Assembly: GCA_014359885.1 (NCBI GenBank)
Contig: JACIYN010000050.1
Coordinates: forward strand, 30,029-94,028
Reading direction: 5' to 3'
Source of the DNA: Desulfacinum sp.
GTDB lineage: Bacteria > Desulfobacterota > Syntrophobacteria > Syntrophobacterales > DSM-9756
DNA length: 64,000 bases
Below are positions 10,984 to 19,894 of this stretch, piece after piece (the first letter of the stretch is position 1; every line of letters starts with the position of its first letter). Made by a program: the position numbers and the translations under genes. A model generated the notes under the pieces. It made no database searches, was not told the DNA's origin, and saw only the letters and a program-made list of their open reading frames with translations.

Positions 10984-11683
10984 GTCCTTCCTCGCACTTC
11001 ATGGTGATGGAAACGATCTTCGGCGATTTGAGTTCCACTTCAGCAACGCGGCGGGTCGGCTGCTCCTTCGAAGAGTCCCTAAAAAACTCCAGGGGAATGG
11101 GATAGAGCAACAGTTCCAGGCTCAAGCGGTTTCCCTTGAAGGGCCAGGGTTCCACCCGGTAGGAACCGTCACGGCCATCACGCCGAGTGACGAATTCCAT
11201 GAAGGTTCGCGCCACATCCTTGGCCCCTTCCACCTCCTTGACCGCCAATTCCGCCTCCAGCTGGTCCACCATGCACAAAAGATACAGGTCGTCGGCGAAG
11301 CGATCCCTTTCGGGCCCTTTCAATAAAGCTCGCTCGCGCTGAATGCGCTCCACGGAAAACTCATGGTGGCTTCGGATGAGCCCCGCCACGTAGGGGTCCT
11401 CATGGGGAACCCGGAACCTGTGGCCCGCGAAGCTGTAGGTCCAGCGCTTCGTTTCCGGATCCTTGAAGAGCCGAAAAGTTTCCCGTTTGCCCCGGTCATG
11501 GAGTCGGACGGCGGTCTCGAGCTTGTCCCGGGTAAGGTCGGAAAGCAGGATCTCCTGAAGATGGGTGAAAAGCCGTGCGCAATTTCCCACGTGGTTTTCC
11601 AGGGGTTGGCCGTAGACCGCCTGGAGCGTCCCCGGGGCCTCCTGTCCGCCGTAGATGAAAAAAATGCGTCCCCATGCCGCCAT
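10973..11683 (-). CDS. cas3'': stand-alone HD nuclease Cas3''
   Basis: A 236-residue HD-superfamily protein. Candidate metal ligands are His31, the His62-Asp63 pair in LHDRGK, the His106-His107 pair in IRSHHEF and Asp140 in CMVDQLE, in the order expected for Cas3'' nucleases. It should degrade the target DNA strand together with the helicase encoded next to it. The chosen start (ATG at 11683) has a strong GGGGAGG ribosome-binding site about 9 bases upstream. An ATG at 11701 overlapping the cas5 stop (TGATG) is the alternative. In classical I-D loci this domain is fused to the N-terminus of Cas10d, so its separate location is notable. Confidence 0.85.
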   Translation of the reverse strand: MAAWGRIFFIYGGQEAPGTLQAVYGQPLENHVGNCARLFTHLQEILLSDLTRDKLETAVRLHDRGKRETFRLFKDPETKRWTYSFAGHRFRVPHEDPYVAGLIRSHHEFSVERIQRERALLKGPERDRFADDLYLLCMVDQLEAELAVKEVEGAKDVARTFMEFVTRRDGRDGSYRVEPWPFKGNRLSLELLLYPIPLEFFRDSSKEQPTRRVAEVELKSPKIVSITMKCEEGHGH

Positions 11684-11700
11684 CAAGGTCTTCCTCCCCA

Positions 11701-12531
11701 TCACGAAAAGGCCGCTCGATCGCCTTGCAGGAAAAGGTCGGGGGTTTCCAGGGCGACCCCGCGCCCGTCCCCCAGACTCCAGTGTTCCCCCTGCAGGGGT
11801 CCCGTTTCCCACCAGGCACCGACGGGAACGTAGCCCGTCACACCGCCCTTCTCGCCGTTGATCCACAGGTAGTCCGCATTCCACAGGTGCCCGTAGAGGT
11901 GGAAGAAGGTCCCGCGGGCGGGGCGAACCGAGGCCGGCACGAGGCCCACCGGCTCGAAGGCGCCCGAGCGGCGCCGGGCCTCCTGAGGCTCGCCCACGGC
12001 ACTCACCACCAGGAATCCTTCCTTGCCCGCTTTGCCGCCGTAGTTGACCAGAGTCCGGAGCCGCTCCAATGGTGCCGGCTCCGGGGCCGCCACCCAGCCC
12101 GTGAGCTCATCGCAGAACAGATATTCCCAGTGGTGGAGCTGGAAATCCTGGCGAACCTTTCCCTTGCTTCGAACAATCTGGGAAAATTCCACATGGGCGA
12201 AATTCTTGGGCCCCTGCCGCCGGGTCTTGTGGATGGACCAGCCACCGGGCGCCGGAAACGCCCCCAAGGGGCGGTATTCAGGTCCCAGGGTGAGTACGTA
12301 GGCCTGTCCCGGAGCGGGCTTTCCCTTTTTTCCCTTGGCGAACCAATCCCGGCCGTAGCCCGGCCAGTCGGCGTTCCGGGCGACGGTCAAAAGTCGCACC
12401 AGATACCCGCTCAGGGCGGTGGGTGGCACAAACGGGTAGGTCATGATGGGCAGGCTCCCCGAAGGCATGCGGCGAAAAGTGAGCGGTCCCGCGGGCTGCA
12501 GCTTCAAGGAACAAATCCAGATCGACTTCAT
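11701..12531 (-). CDS. cas5: Cascade subunit Cas5 (Csc1-like by position)
   Basis: A 276-residue RAMP-like protein. Its N-terminus (MKSIWICSLKLQPAGPLTF) has the first beta strand and the L-x-GP-x-x-F style motif typical of Cas5 proteins, which hold the 5' handle of the crRNA. The assignment rests on this motif and on position between cas7 and the cas3 genes; overall similarity to named Cas5 families is not obvious to me. The start at 12531 has GAGGG about 8 bases upstream and lies 10 bases after the cas7 stop. Confidence 0.75.
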   Translation of the reverse strand: MKSIWICSLKLQPAGPLTFRRMPSGSLPIMTYPFVPPTALSGYLVRLLTVARNADWPGYGRDWFAKGKKGKPAPGQAYVLTLGPEYRPLGAFPAPGGWSIHKTRRQGPKNFAHVEFSQIVRSKGKVRQDFQLHHWEYLFCDELTGWVAAPEPAPLERLRTLVNYGGKAGKEGFLVVSAVGEPQEARRRSGAFEPVGLVPASVRPARGTFFHLYGHLWNADYLWINGEKGGVTGYVPVGAWWETGPLQGEHWSLGDGRGVALETPDLFLQGDRAAFS

Positions 12532-12541
12532 CGGGAATCCC

Positions 12542-13456
12542 TCAGCTGTCCGTGCGCAGTACGCGCTTTTCGAATTCCGCAGCACAGGATTGCAGGAACT
12601 CCAGGGCTTCGGTGCCGAGTCGCCTTTGAAAGGCCTCCTCATCGGAGTCTTTCTTATACGTTTCCGCCAGCCGAACGAACCGATGCACGGCGTCCTGGTT
12701 GTCGGTGATGGACGGGCTGACCAGGGGCCGTTCACCCAGCGGCACCCGATAGCTGTCCACCACCAGAAGAGGCTCGACGGGCTCCGAACGACCGTTCCAT
12801 GCGGCGCGTGCGAAACCGAGCCCCTTTGGGTTTCCGGCCCCCAGCCGGTGCAGGCTCAACAGGAACGCATAGGCCGCGGCACCGAATTCCATTTGAGTCA
12901 CCGAAAGCAGATGGTTGCTGATGGGATAGAGGAGCCCGGGCTGCGCATACTCTTTTCGGTATGGCATGGGCGGGTCGTCCTTCTCCTTGGCGATCAGGGC
13001 CGGGTGCATGGCCCGCTGTTTTTCCAGGGCGATTTCCGGGGCCACCGCCACACCCCCGCCGTGGGTGAGACGCCCGATGAAGGTCTTTTCTCCGGCGATC
13101 AGGCCGCCGAAGACGGCACACACCGGACAGTCGTCCCGGCAACAGGTGTTGGGGATGCCGCACTGGAGTTTGTCCATGAGCAGTCTGCCGCCGGCGTCGC
13201 TCCACAACAGGCAGCGGCGTTCCACGCCGCGGCGCTTGGATGGGGCGATGTAGCATTTTTCCACTACCCCCTTGGCGGTGGCCACCCGGACCTTTTCCAC
13301 GATGTTGATGTTCACTTCCTTTTCGTCGCCGAAATAGAGCTCCTGGGGCGCCTCCAGGACGGCATAAATATCGTAGTGGCGCCTGGGTTCCGCCGATTCC
13401 GGCAGTCCGCTGAGTGTCTTGGCGTTCTTTTCGTCGTTTGTCGCCGCTTTGGCCAT
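12542..13456 (-). CDS. cas7: Cascade backbone subunit Cas7 (Csc2-like)
   Basis: A 304-residue protein with a Cys-rich insertion (Cys99, Cys105, Cys106, Cys110, Cys113; core CRDDCPVC) followed by a Gly-rich FGG segment and a YAQPGLLYP segment. This arrangement recalls Csc2, the Cas7 of subtype I-D, where a CxxC motif is followed by a similar stretch. Cas7 polymerises along the crRNA spacer. The start at 13456 has a strong GGAAGGGGG site upstream; an ATG at 13486 overlapping the large-subunit stop by four bases is an alternative that would add 10 residues. Subtype assignment is inference by eye. Confidence 0.8.
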   Translation of the reverse strand: MAKAATNDEKNAKTLSGLPESAEPRRHYDIYAVLEAPQELYFGDEKEVNINIVEKVRVATAKGVVEKCYIAPSKRRGVERRCLLWSDAGGRLLMDKLQCGIPNTCCRDDCPVCAVFGGLIAGEKTFIGRLTHGGGVAVAPEIALEKQRAMHPALIAKEKDDPPMPYRKEYAQPGLLYPISNHLLSVTQMEFGAAAYAFLLSLHRLGAGNPKGLGFARAAWNGRSEPVEPLLVVDSYRVPLGERPLVSPSITDNQDAVHRFVRLAETYKKDSDEEAFQRRLGTEALEFLQSCAAEFEKRVLRTDS

Positions 13457-13482
13457 GATGTCCCCCTTCCTGTTCCTGTCGC

Positions 13483-15492
13483 TCATTCCGTGCCCAGGTG
13501 ATGCGGAAACATGCTCCACAGCGCGAGCTTGACCTGGTAGGCGAAGGCGCGCCAGTCCGCTTCGCCGGCGTAGGGAGGCGCTTCGCCCTCGTTGACCAGA
13601 TAACAGGTCACTCGAACCACCTGATCCGGGCCGATGAAGATCTGCTCCTCGGCGTCCCGGGCCCAGGCGAAAGCCTCCCGCTCCTCCACGATGCGCCGGC
13701 CTTCGCGCCGCAGGCCTTCCACATCCTCTCCGGCCCGGGCGAGCAACTCCACCGCTTTGTCGTAAAAGGTCCGGTTCTGTGGGCGACGGCAGAAGATGAA
13801 GGTGCTGTCTCCCGCTTCACGCGCCGCCGTATAGGCGTACTGGATGGGCCGATCCACCTCCTCCAGAAGTTTGCCGATGGCGCGTTTGGCCTCTTTGGGG
13901 TCGCTCCTTTTGCGGTATTCGACGCGTTCGGCCAAGGGCAGGAGCAGCCCTGCGAAGCCCACGATGGTGGGGTAGTCCGGAAGCGGCATCACATCCTCCT
14001 CTAGCATCAAGGTTTCCAATCGCGACCAGATGTCCTGCAGCGCGATCCAGCGCCAGGAACGGCTGTCCCCCTGGATCGCGCCGCCCGCCAGCAAGGCGTA
14101 AAAGGCATGAAAGACCTTCCCCCGCGCGGCCAGGCGTAGAAATTGGGCCAAGGGAACACGCAACTTCTTTTCCGCCACGAAGCGGTACTTGAACCCGCGA
14201 TCCCAGTCTGCCATCGCCGAAGTGAACCACAGCAGCCAACGGGGAAGCCGGAACCGTTCCTCCCCGGGGAAGACTTCCACACCGAATCCTTGCTGAAAGA
14301 GTTCCGGTGGAAAGGTGACGGCCGTCTTCCACAGGCTGTAGGCCTGCGCCCCCCATAAGGCGGCCAGGGACTTGCCGTCGGCTCGCTCGGACACATGCAG
14401 GCTCACAAAGTTTCCGGCATGCACGTGAAGGCTCTGCGCCACGTATTTGCGCAGCTCCTCGGCGGCCGTCGCGTTGTCCTCGAAATCGCCCTCCGAGCAC
14501 AAGAATCGGACCGTCAGGGTCTCCGGGGTCAGCTTGGCCGGACAGGCCAGGACCATGGCGACGCATAGCGGGCAAAAGAGCGGTTTCTCGTCCTTGTGCT
14601 TGCCGGACTGGGGGCGCTCGTCCGCGTCTTTGAGGAAAACGGCGAGCCGGGCGTAGGCATTCCTGCGAGGGACCGCACGACCGCACCCGTGGCAGGCCAC
14701 GGGATCGGAGCGGCCGGAAAAGTAGTCGCCCGGCGGAACCGCGGGATACTCTGATTCATGGAAGGGAAAAGGGATCGAGGTGAAGGTTCCCCGGCTGAGA
14801 AGCTCTTCCAGCTCGCGGGTCTTGGCGGGCAGGCTCGCCCTTTTGAAAAGCTGCAGCCGGCGCGGACCGTTCTTGTAGTAATCCACCAGGAATTCGGCGA
14901 GATCCCGGGAAAAGACGGGGATGTCCTTGACGCCCCACGCACTCGCCTGGGCCTTGAAAAGGGTCTTGTATCCCAGGGCGAGGGCGAGCGATCTTTCCAG
15001 GTGGGGCCGCGATCCCAGGTGGTGCCAAAGGCGCTCCCATTGTTCTTCCAGCCAACCCGACACACCTTGTTGGCCGATGCGCTTCCACGCTTCATGACCG
15101 CGGCCCAGGACCAGATCCACTTCCCCATGCCGCGTCCGGGCCCAGGAAAAGGGGCTGCAGAGAAACGAGCACCACTCGTTCCAGAACCAGTCATGGCTCA
15201 AGGCCAGTTGGGGTTCGTAGGAGCGGGCCGGAAGGGAAAGCCTCACGAGACGGCCGCGGCGAGTTCCCGTCTCGTCCACGATCCATCCCCGGCCGTCCAT
15301 TTCCAAGCGGGGGAAGGCAAAGGACTTTTCCGACGCCCCGAGAGTGAGTCGACGCAAAAGGCGGCTCTGCCCGGTGGTGCTGAGAAAACGGCCGAGATGC
15401 GGCTGGTAGGAGTCCCGGTCGCGGGAGTCGACCAGAGCCTCCCGTTCCGCTTCGTCCAGCAGGCAGAAACGCGATGGGAGAGCCAAATCCAT
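13483..15492 (-). CDS. Cascade large subunit, zinc-finger Cas8/Cas10d-like, no HD domain
   Basis: A 669-residue protein in the position of Cas10d or Cas8. It has a likely zinc finger made of Cys267-x-x-Cys270 and Cys307-x-x-Cys310 (CHGCG and FCPLC), as many large subunits have. I see no N-terminal HD motif and no GGDD palm motif. The role should be PAM recognition and Cas3 recruitment. The ATG at 15492 is preceded by AGGAGTGTTCC, a clear ribosome-binding site 22 bases after the regulator gene; the frame is open further upstream but that part overlaps the regulator. I cannot place it in a named Cas8 or Cas10 family. Confidence 0.75.
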   Translation of the reverse strand: MDLALPSRFCLLDEAEREALVDSRDRDSYQPHLGRFLSTTGQSRLLRRLTLGASEKSFAFPRLEMDGRGWIVDETGTRRGRLVRLSLPARSYEPQLALSHDWFWNEWCSFLCSPFSWARTRHGEVDLVLGRGHEAWKRIGQQGVSGWLEEQWERLWHHLGSRPHLERSLALALGYKTLFKAQASAWGVKDIPVFSRDLAEFLVDYYKNGPRRLQLFKRASLPAKTRELEELLSRGTFTSIPFPFHESEYPAVPPGDYFSGRSDPVACHGCGRAVPRRNAYARLAVFLKDADERPQSGKHKDEKPLFCPLCVAMVLACPAKLTPETLTVRFLCSEGDFEDNATAAEELRKYVAQSLHVHAGNFVSLHVSERADGKSLAALWGAQAYSLWKTAVTFPPELFQQGFGVEVFPGEERFRLPRWLLWFTSAMADWDRGFKYRFVAEKKLRVPLAQFLRLAARGKVFHAFYALLAGGAIQGDSRSWRWIALQDIWSRLETLMLEEDVMPLPDYPTIVGFAGLLLPLAERVEYRKRSDPKEAKRAIGKLLEEVDRPIQYAYTAAREAGDSTFIFCRRPQNRTFYDKAVELLARAGEDVEGLRREGRRIVEEREAFAWARDAEEQIFIGPDQVVRVTCYLVNEGEAPPYAGEADWRAFAYQVKLALWSMFPHHLGTE

Positions 15493-15514
15493 GGAACACT
15501 CCTGTGCCGTGGGG

Positions 15515-16477
15515 TCAACGGTAAAGCTCAACCATTTTCCGGCATTCCCGGGCCGCTTCCCGGCGCAGCCATTCCGGCTCGAGGATCTCCGCATCACCTC
15601 CCCAGCTCATGGCCCACCAGAGCACCTCCCGGGGGGCGGCCACTTCCGCACAGAAAATCAGGGAACCGTCCCTTTGGGGTTGCACTTGCTGAGACGGATG
15701 CCACAAGATCTCTTCGATATAAGGCCGGGCCCTGGGGCTGAACCGCACCCGAACGGTTTGCGTGTCTTCCGAGGTGAAAACGGAAAAGGCGTTTCGGGAA
15801 CGGCGCCCGAAATCATAGTCCTCTTGTGGTTGAAAAAGAATGCCGGTGGCGGTGATGCGCCGGATGCGGTGGACCCGGAAGGTGCGCAGTGCCTTGCGGG
15901 TGGGACAATAGCCTTCCACGTACAAGGCGCGGCCCCGGTAAAAGAAGCAATAAGGGTCCAGTTCATAGCAGGCCGGCTCGGACGCGCCGGGCTTGAGGTA
16001 GTCGATGCGGATGCGTCGGCGCCGTACCACGGCTTCCTGCAGGCGGTCCACGATGTGGGGCCGGCAGCCGAAGCCTTCCCGGAGCACCAGGTCGTCGAAG
16101 ACGGTCGAGGCAAAGCGGGCGCTGTCCCCGTCCAGACCCGCAATCAGTTTTTTCGCGGCCTTCAGGGCGTGATGGCCGATATAGAAATCCCCCGAGGAAG
16201 ACAACTGCCGGACGGCAAGCACCAGCAGGATCCGTTCGCTCACGCTCAGATCCTCCACCGGTAGAAAGGCGTCCCGGTCGACCACGAAGCGCCCGGCGCC
16301 TCGGTCGTAGTGGAAGGAGAAGCCGAGTCCGGCGAGGATCTTCCGATCCTTATAGAACTGGGCCCTGCTGATGCCCAATTTGTCGATCAGTGCCTTCAGG
16401 GGTTGGCCGGGCTGGCTCTTGACCTCCACAAGAATTTGGAGCAACCGTTGTATACGTCTTTGATAGGAAAATGCCAT
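15515..16477 (-). CDS. WYL-domain transcriptional regulator, first gene of the cas operon
   Basis: A 320-residue protein with an N-terminal winged helix-turn-helix (about residues 5-60) and a central WYL domain (the region around YELDPYCFFYRGRALYVEGY). WYL regulators are common near CRISPR loci, particularly I-D and type VI-D, and are thought to bind nucleic-acid ligands through the WYL pocket. The start at 16477 has GGAGG 7 bases upstream. It lies 22 bases before the large-subunit gene and is in the same operon. The 187-base gap to the divergent gene at 16665 must hold the operon promoter. Role as repressor or activator is not visible. Confidence 0.9.
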   Translation of the reverse strand: MAFSYQRRIQRLLQILVEVKSQPGQPLKALIDKLGISRAQFYKDRKILAGLGFSFHYDRGAGRFVVDRDAFLPVEDLSVSERILLVLAVRQLSSSGDFYIGHHALKAAKKLIAGLDGDSARFASTVFDDLVLREGFGCRPHIVDRLQEAVVRRRRIRIDYLKPGASEPACYELDPYCFFYRGRALYVEGYCPTRKALRTFRVHRIRRITATGILFQPQEDYDFGRRSRNAFSVFTSEDTQTVRVRFSPRARPYIEEILWHPSQQVQPQRDGSLIFCAEVAAPREVLWWAMSWGGDAEILEPEWLRREAARECRKMVELYR

Positions 16478-16664
16478 CCAACGCCTCCATGTGATGCACA
16501 ACCAGTAGCAAAAGGCCTCGACTCTCCGCAACTCCTTTTCCCACCCGGGTCTACCCCGGTGTAGACTCTCCGTGTTTTCGCCCGTGGGATCTCTCCAATG
16601 GGGGTGCGGCCTGTGGGTTGGATGGAAGGGTGAGGTGAGCTTCAACCAATAGACGGAGGAGCGT

Positions 16665-17393
16665 GTGGTCATGGTCCAAAAAGCAAGCGCAACCGAGGCA
16701 ATGACGGGAACGGGGGAATATTTGCAGGCGACGCCGATCCTGGACTGGGACCATCCGCAGGTGCTCGCCTTTGCCCGGGAAGCGGTGGGCGCTGCGGCGG
16801 ATCCCGTGGAAAAGGCCGTTCGGCTTTATCGGGCCGTGAGGGATCGGATCCGCTACGACCCCTATTCGCCCTTCCACCGACCGGAACACTACCGGGCCAG
16901 CGAAGTCCTGCGGCGCGGACGAAGTTTTTGCATCCCCAAGGCGGCGCTTCTTTGCGCCGCGGCCCGGTCCCAGGGCATTCCCGCCCGGATCGGGTTCGCC
17001 ACCGTGAAAAACCACCTGGCCACCCGCCAGCTTCTGGACTACCTGGGATCCAACGTCTTCGTCTACCACGGCTACACGGACCTTTTTCTGGACGGCCGGT
17101 GGGTCAAGGCCACTCCCGCCTTCAACAAGGAACTGTGCGAGCGGCACGGCACCGATCCCCTGGACTTCGACGGCCGAAGCGATTCGCTCCTTCACCCCTA
17201 CGACAAGAGCCGCCGGAAGTTCATGGAATATCTGGAATATCACGGCGTTTACGCGGACGTGCCGGTCCAAACCATCGTGGATGCGTGGAAGGCCGCCTAC
17301 GGGGCGGAAAGGGTGCAGGGCTGGATCGACGCCCTGGAAAAGGCCGACGCCGCACCGTCCCGGATCTTCGAAGACGAAGACGTGGTGAGCTGA
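16665..17393 (+). CDS. transglutaminase-like cysteine protease-fold protein, copy 1 (Cys intact)
   Basis: A 242-residue protein of a small transglutaminase-core family. The candidate nucleophile is Cys89 in GRSFCIPKAALL and the candidate His is His135 in VFVYHGYTDLFLDGRW. The Asp of the classical DP(T) motif appears replaced by Thr (VKATPAFN), probably a family feature since the second copy shares it. No signal peptide, so it is probably cytoplasmic. The GTG at 16665 lies 5 bases after GGAGG; an ATG at 16671 is the alternative. A near-identical paralogue lies at 28015-28731. The substrate is unknown. Confidence 0.85.
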   Translation: MVMVQKASATEAMTGTGEYLQATPILDWDHPQVLAFAREAVGAAADPVEKAVRLYRAVRDRIRYDPYSPFHRPEHYRASEVLRRGRSFCIPKAALLCAAARSQGIPARIGFATVKNHLATRQLLDYLGSNVFVYHGYTDLFLDGRWVKATPAFNKELCERHGTDPLDFDGRSDSLLHPYDKSRRKFMEYLEYHGVYADVPVQTIVDAWKAAYGAERVQGWIDALEKADAAPSRIFEDEDVVS

Positions 17394-17434
17394 TCCCCAG
17401 CGGGCGCGATGCAGCAGGTTGGCATCTGTGGGAC

Positions 17435-18145
17435 TCAAAGCCCCAGGTAGGCCGTCTTCACGTGGGGGTCGTTCAAAAGATCGGCGGCGGGCCCTTCCAG
17501 GACGATCCGGCCGTGTTCCAGCACATAGCCGCGATCGCTCAGGCTCAGGGAATGCTTTACGTCCTGTTCCACGAGAAGCACGGTGGTGCCCGCTTGGGCG
17601 ATCTTTTTGAGAGTATCGAAGATGGACTTCACCAGGATGGGGGCCAGGCCCAGGGACGGCTCGTCGAGCATGAGCAGCCTGGGCTTGGCCATGAGGCCCC
17701 GTCCGATGGCCACCATCTGCTGTTCTCCTCCCGAAAGGGTCATGGCCATCTGGGCTTCCCGCTCCTTCAGCCTGGGGAAGAGCTCGTAGACCTCCGCCAG
17801 GGTCCGGTCCTTCACGGCGTCCGCCCGCCGGTTGTAGGCCCCGACGATCAGGTTGTCCTTGACGGACATGAGGGAAAAGAGGCGGCGTCCCTCCGGGACA
17901 TGGACGATGCCTTCTTCCACGATCTCCTCCGGTGGCGCCCGGTGCAGCGCCCGCCCCTGAAAGAGGATCTCCCCCGACCGGGGAGGCACCAGCCCGGACA
18001 GGGCCTTGAGCAGGGTGGACTTTCCCGCGCCGTTTCCGCCGATGATGCTCACCACCTCGCCTTCATCCACGTGCATGGAAAGATCGAAGATCACCTGCAC
18101 ATCGCCGTAAAAGACATCCAGATGCTTAACTTCCAGAAACGACAT
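17435..18145 (-). CDS. livF: branched-chain amino-acid type ABC transporter ATP-binding protein LivF, system 1
   Basis: A 236-residue ABC ATPase with Walker A GGNGAGKST near residue 38, signature LSGGEQQM and Walker B LLMLDEPSLGLAP. The short length and LivF-type sequence set it apart from LivG. It overlaps the livG stop by 20 bases and is the last gene of the livKHMGF operon. It ends 41 bases from the convergent transglutaminase-like gene. Together with LivG it powers uptake through LivH and LivM in the inner membrane. Confidence 0.93.
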   Translation of the reverse strand: MSFLEVKHLDVFYGDVQVIFDLSMHVDEGEVVSIIGGNGAGKSTLLKALSGLVPPRSGEILFQGRALHRAPPEEIVEEGIVHVPEGRRLFSLMSVKDNLIVGAYNRRADAVKDRTLAEVYELFPRLKEREAQMAMTLSGGEQQMVAIGRGLMAKPRLLMLDEPSLGLAPILVKSIFDTLKKIAQAGTTVLLVEQDVKHSLSLSDRGYVLEHGRIVLEGPAADLLNDPHVKTAYLGL

Positions 18146-18857
18146 ACTCTTCTCCCAGATAGGCCTTGATCACCCGCTCGTCCGAAGCCACTTCCTGCGG
18201 GGTTCCCTCGGCGATCTTCTTTCCGAAATGGAGCACGGCGACCCGATCGGACAACGCCATGATGGCACGCATGATGTGTTCGATGACGAAGATGGTGATC
18301 CCCTGGTCCCGCAGCCGGCGGATGATCTCCACCATCTGATCCACCTCGGCGGGGCGCAGGCCCGCCATGACCTCGTCCAGCAGCAGGAGCTTGGGGCGGG
18401 TGGCCAGGGCGCGTGCGATTTCCAGGCGCTTCCGGTCGGCGATGGTCAAATCCCCGGCGCGCATGTGGGCCTTGTCGGCGAAATGGAGAAAATCGAGGAC
18501 TTCCAGGGCCCGCCGGCGCGCTTCCCGGGTGCTGTTGGTGTGCAGAAAGCTTCCCACCATGACGTTGTAGAGCACGGTCTTGGAAGCGAACGGCTTGACG
18601 ATCTGGAAGGTTCGGGCCAGCCCCTTCTTGCAGAGGTTCCAGGGCTTCTGGCCGTTGATGACCTCGCCGTTGAACCGGATTTCGCCTCGGGTCGGCGCAT
18701 AGACCCCCGCGATGCAGTTGAAGGCGGTGGATTTTCCCGCCCCGTTGGGTCCGATGAGGCCGAAGATCCGGCCCGCTTGGATGGTGAGATGGACCCCTTC
18801 CAGGGCCGTCAGGCCGCCAAAGTCCTTTCCCAGCTCTTTCACTTCCAGGATGTTCAT
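18126..18857 (-). CDS. livG: ABC transporter ATP-binding protein LivG, system 1
   Basis: A 243-residue ABC ATPase with Walker A GPNGAGKST, the Walker B segment LLLLDEVMAGL and the C-terminal LivG extension (AEGTPQEVASDERVIKAYLG). It starts with the ATGA overlap of the livM stop. The open frame continues far upstream but that part is the complement of livM and is not coding. Confidence 0.93.
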   Translation of the reverse strand: MNILEVKELGKDFGGLTALEGVHLTIQAGRIFGLIGPNGAGKSTAFNCIAGVYAPTRGEIRFNGEVINGQKPWNLCKKGLARTFQIVKPFASKTVLYNVMVGSFLHTNSTREARRRALEVLDFLHFADKAHMRAGDLTIADRKRLEIARALATRPKLLLLDEVMAGLRPAEVDQMVEIIRRLRDQGITIFVIEHIMRAIMALSDRVAVLHFGKKIAEGTPQEVASDERVIKAYLGEEYVVSGS

Positions 18858-19867
18858 GCTCCCAATTCCTTCGTTTGCCCGGGTGCCAGTCGATCCAACA
18901 AGCGGTTGTAGGCGCGGGTGAGCGGTTCCTGGAGGCCGCGCGGCTGAAAGATCATGACCAGGATGAGCACCACGCCGAAGATGACCAGGTGCAGGCCCGG
19001 CAGGGTGTCTCCGAAGTGGATCCGGGAAAAATCGCTCACGGGCCGGAGCAGCAGGGCCCCCAGCACCGGGCCGGCGATGGAGCCGCGGCCTCCGATGAGG
19101 GCGATGAACGCGATCTCGAAGGACAAATCCAGGGAAATGACGCTCTTGGGGTGGATGTAGAGGGTGAACTGGGCGTAGAAGGCGCCCGCCAGAGCCGTGA
19201 GAAAAGAGCTCATGGCCATGGCCGTGAGCTTGGCCCGGGCCACGTTGACCCCCAGCGCCATGGCCGCGTCCGGTTCCTCGCCGCCCGCATTGAGATAATA
19301 GCCCAGCTTGGAGCGGGCGATGACCCACGTGAGGGCCAGCACGGCCAGGAGCATGAGCAGGATGATGTAGTAGTAGGGCTCCTTGGAGGCGAACATGAGG
19401 TTGCCCAGGCCCAGCTTCAGGGGCGGAATCTGCAGGCCCCGCGGGCCGTTCAGGACGAACGGGCCGAGCCGGTCGATGTTTTCCACCATGACCCGGATCC
19501 CTTCGGCAAAGGCGATGGTGGCCAGGGCGAAATAGGCGCCGCGCATCTTGAAGGTGGGCAGCCCGATGAGCACCCCCACGAAGCTCGCCAGAACGCCTCC
19601 CACCAGCATCCCGATCCAGGGGCTGATCCCGTACTGCAGGTAGAGGATCGTGGAGGTGTAGGCGCCGATGCCCACGAAGGCCGCATGTCCCAGGGGCAGC
19701 ACCCCGGCGAATCCGCCCACCAGGTTCCAGCTGGTGGTGAGGTAGGCGTAAAAATAGAGAAGGACCAGGATGTGAAGATAGGTGGCGCTGCGCACCACCA
19801 GGGGCAGTCCGAAGGCCAGGATCAGGACGATCGCGGCCGCCATCTTGTTGTAGTGTCGCCTAGTCAT
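18854..19867 (-). CDS. livM: ABC transporter permease LivM, system 1
   Basis: A 337-residue membrane protein with about nine hydrophobic segments, the conserved NLVGGFAGVLPLGHAAFVGIGAY-type LivM region near residues 48-70 and the permease loop around GGRGSIAGPVLGALLL that contacts the ATPase. It ends in a polar tail after FQPRGLQ, a normal LivM ending. It lies 27 bases after livH and overlaps livG. Confidence 0.93.
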   Translation of the reverse strand: MTRRHYNKMAAAIVLILAFGLPLVVRSATYLHILVLLYFYAYLTTSWNLVGGFAGVLPLGHAAFVGIGAYTSTILYLQYGISPWIGMLVGGVLASFVGVLIGLPTFKMRGAYFALATIAFAEGIRVMVENIDRLGPFVLNGPRGLQIPPLKLGLGNLMFASKEPYYYIILLMLLAVLALTWVIARSKLGYYLNAGGEEPDAAMALGVNVARAKLTAMAMSSFLTALAGAFYAQFTLYIHPKSVISLDLSFEIAFIALIGGRGSIAGPVLGALLLRPVSDFSRIHFGDTLPGLHLVIFGVVLILVMIFQPRGLQEPLTRAYNRLLDRLAPGQTKELGA

Positions 19868-19894
19868 GTGCCGTCCGATTCCGTTCCAGGGGAT

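Noticed and set aside
12542..13456. Calling Cas7 a DevR/Cst2 (Myxococcus-type) protein
   Set aside because: The DevR N-terminal pattern is not present; the CxxC insertion and following motifs look closer to Csc2.
6373..16477. Assigning the system to subtype I-G because of the Cas4-Cas1 fusion
   Set aside because: Csb1/Csb2/Csb3-type genes are absent and the HD and helicase are separate; the fusion alone is not decisive.
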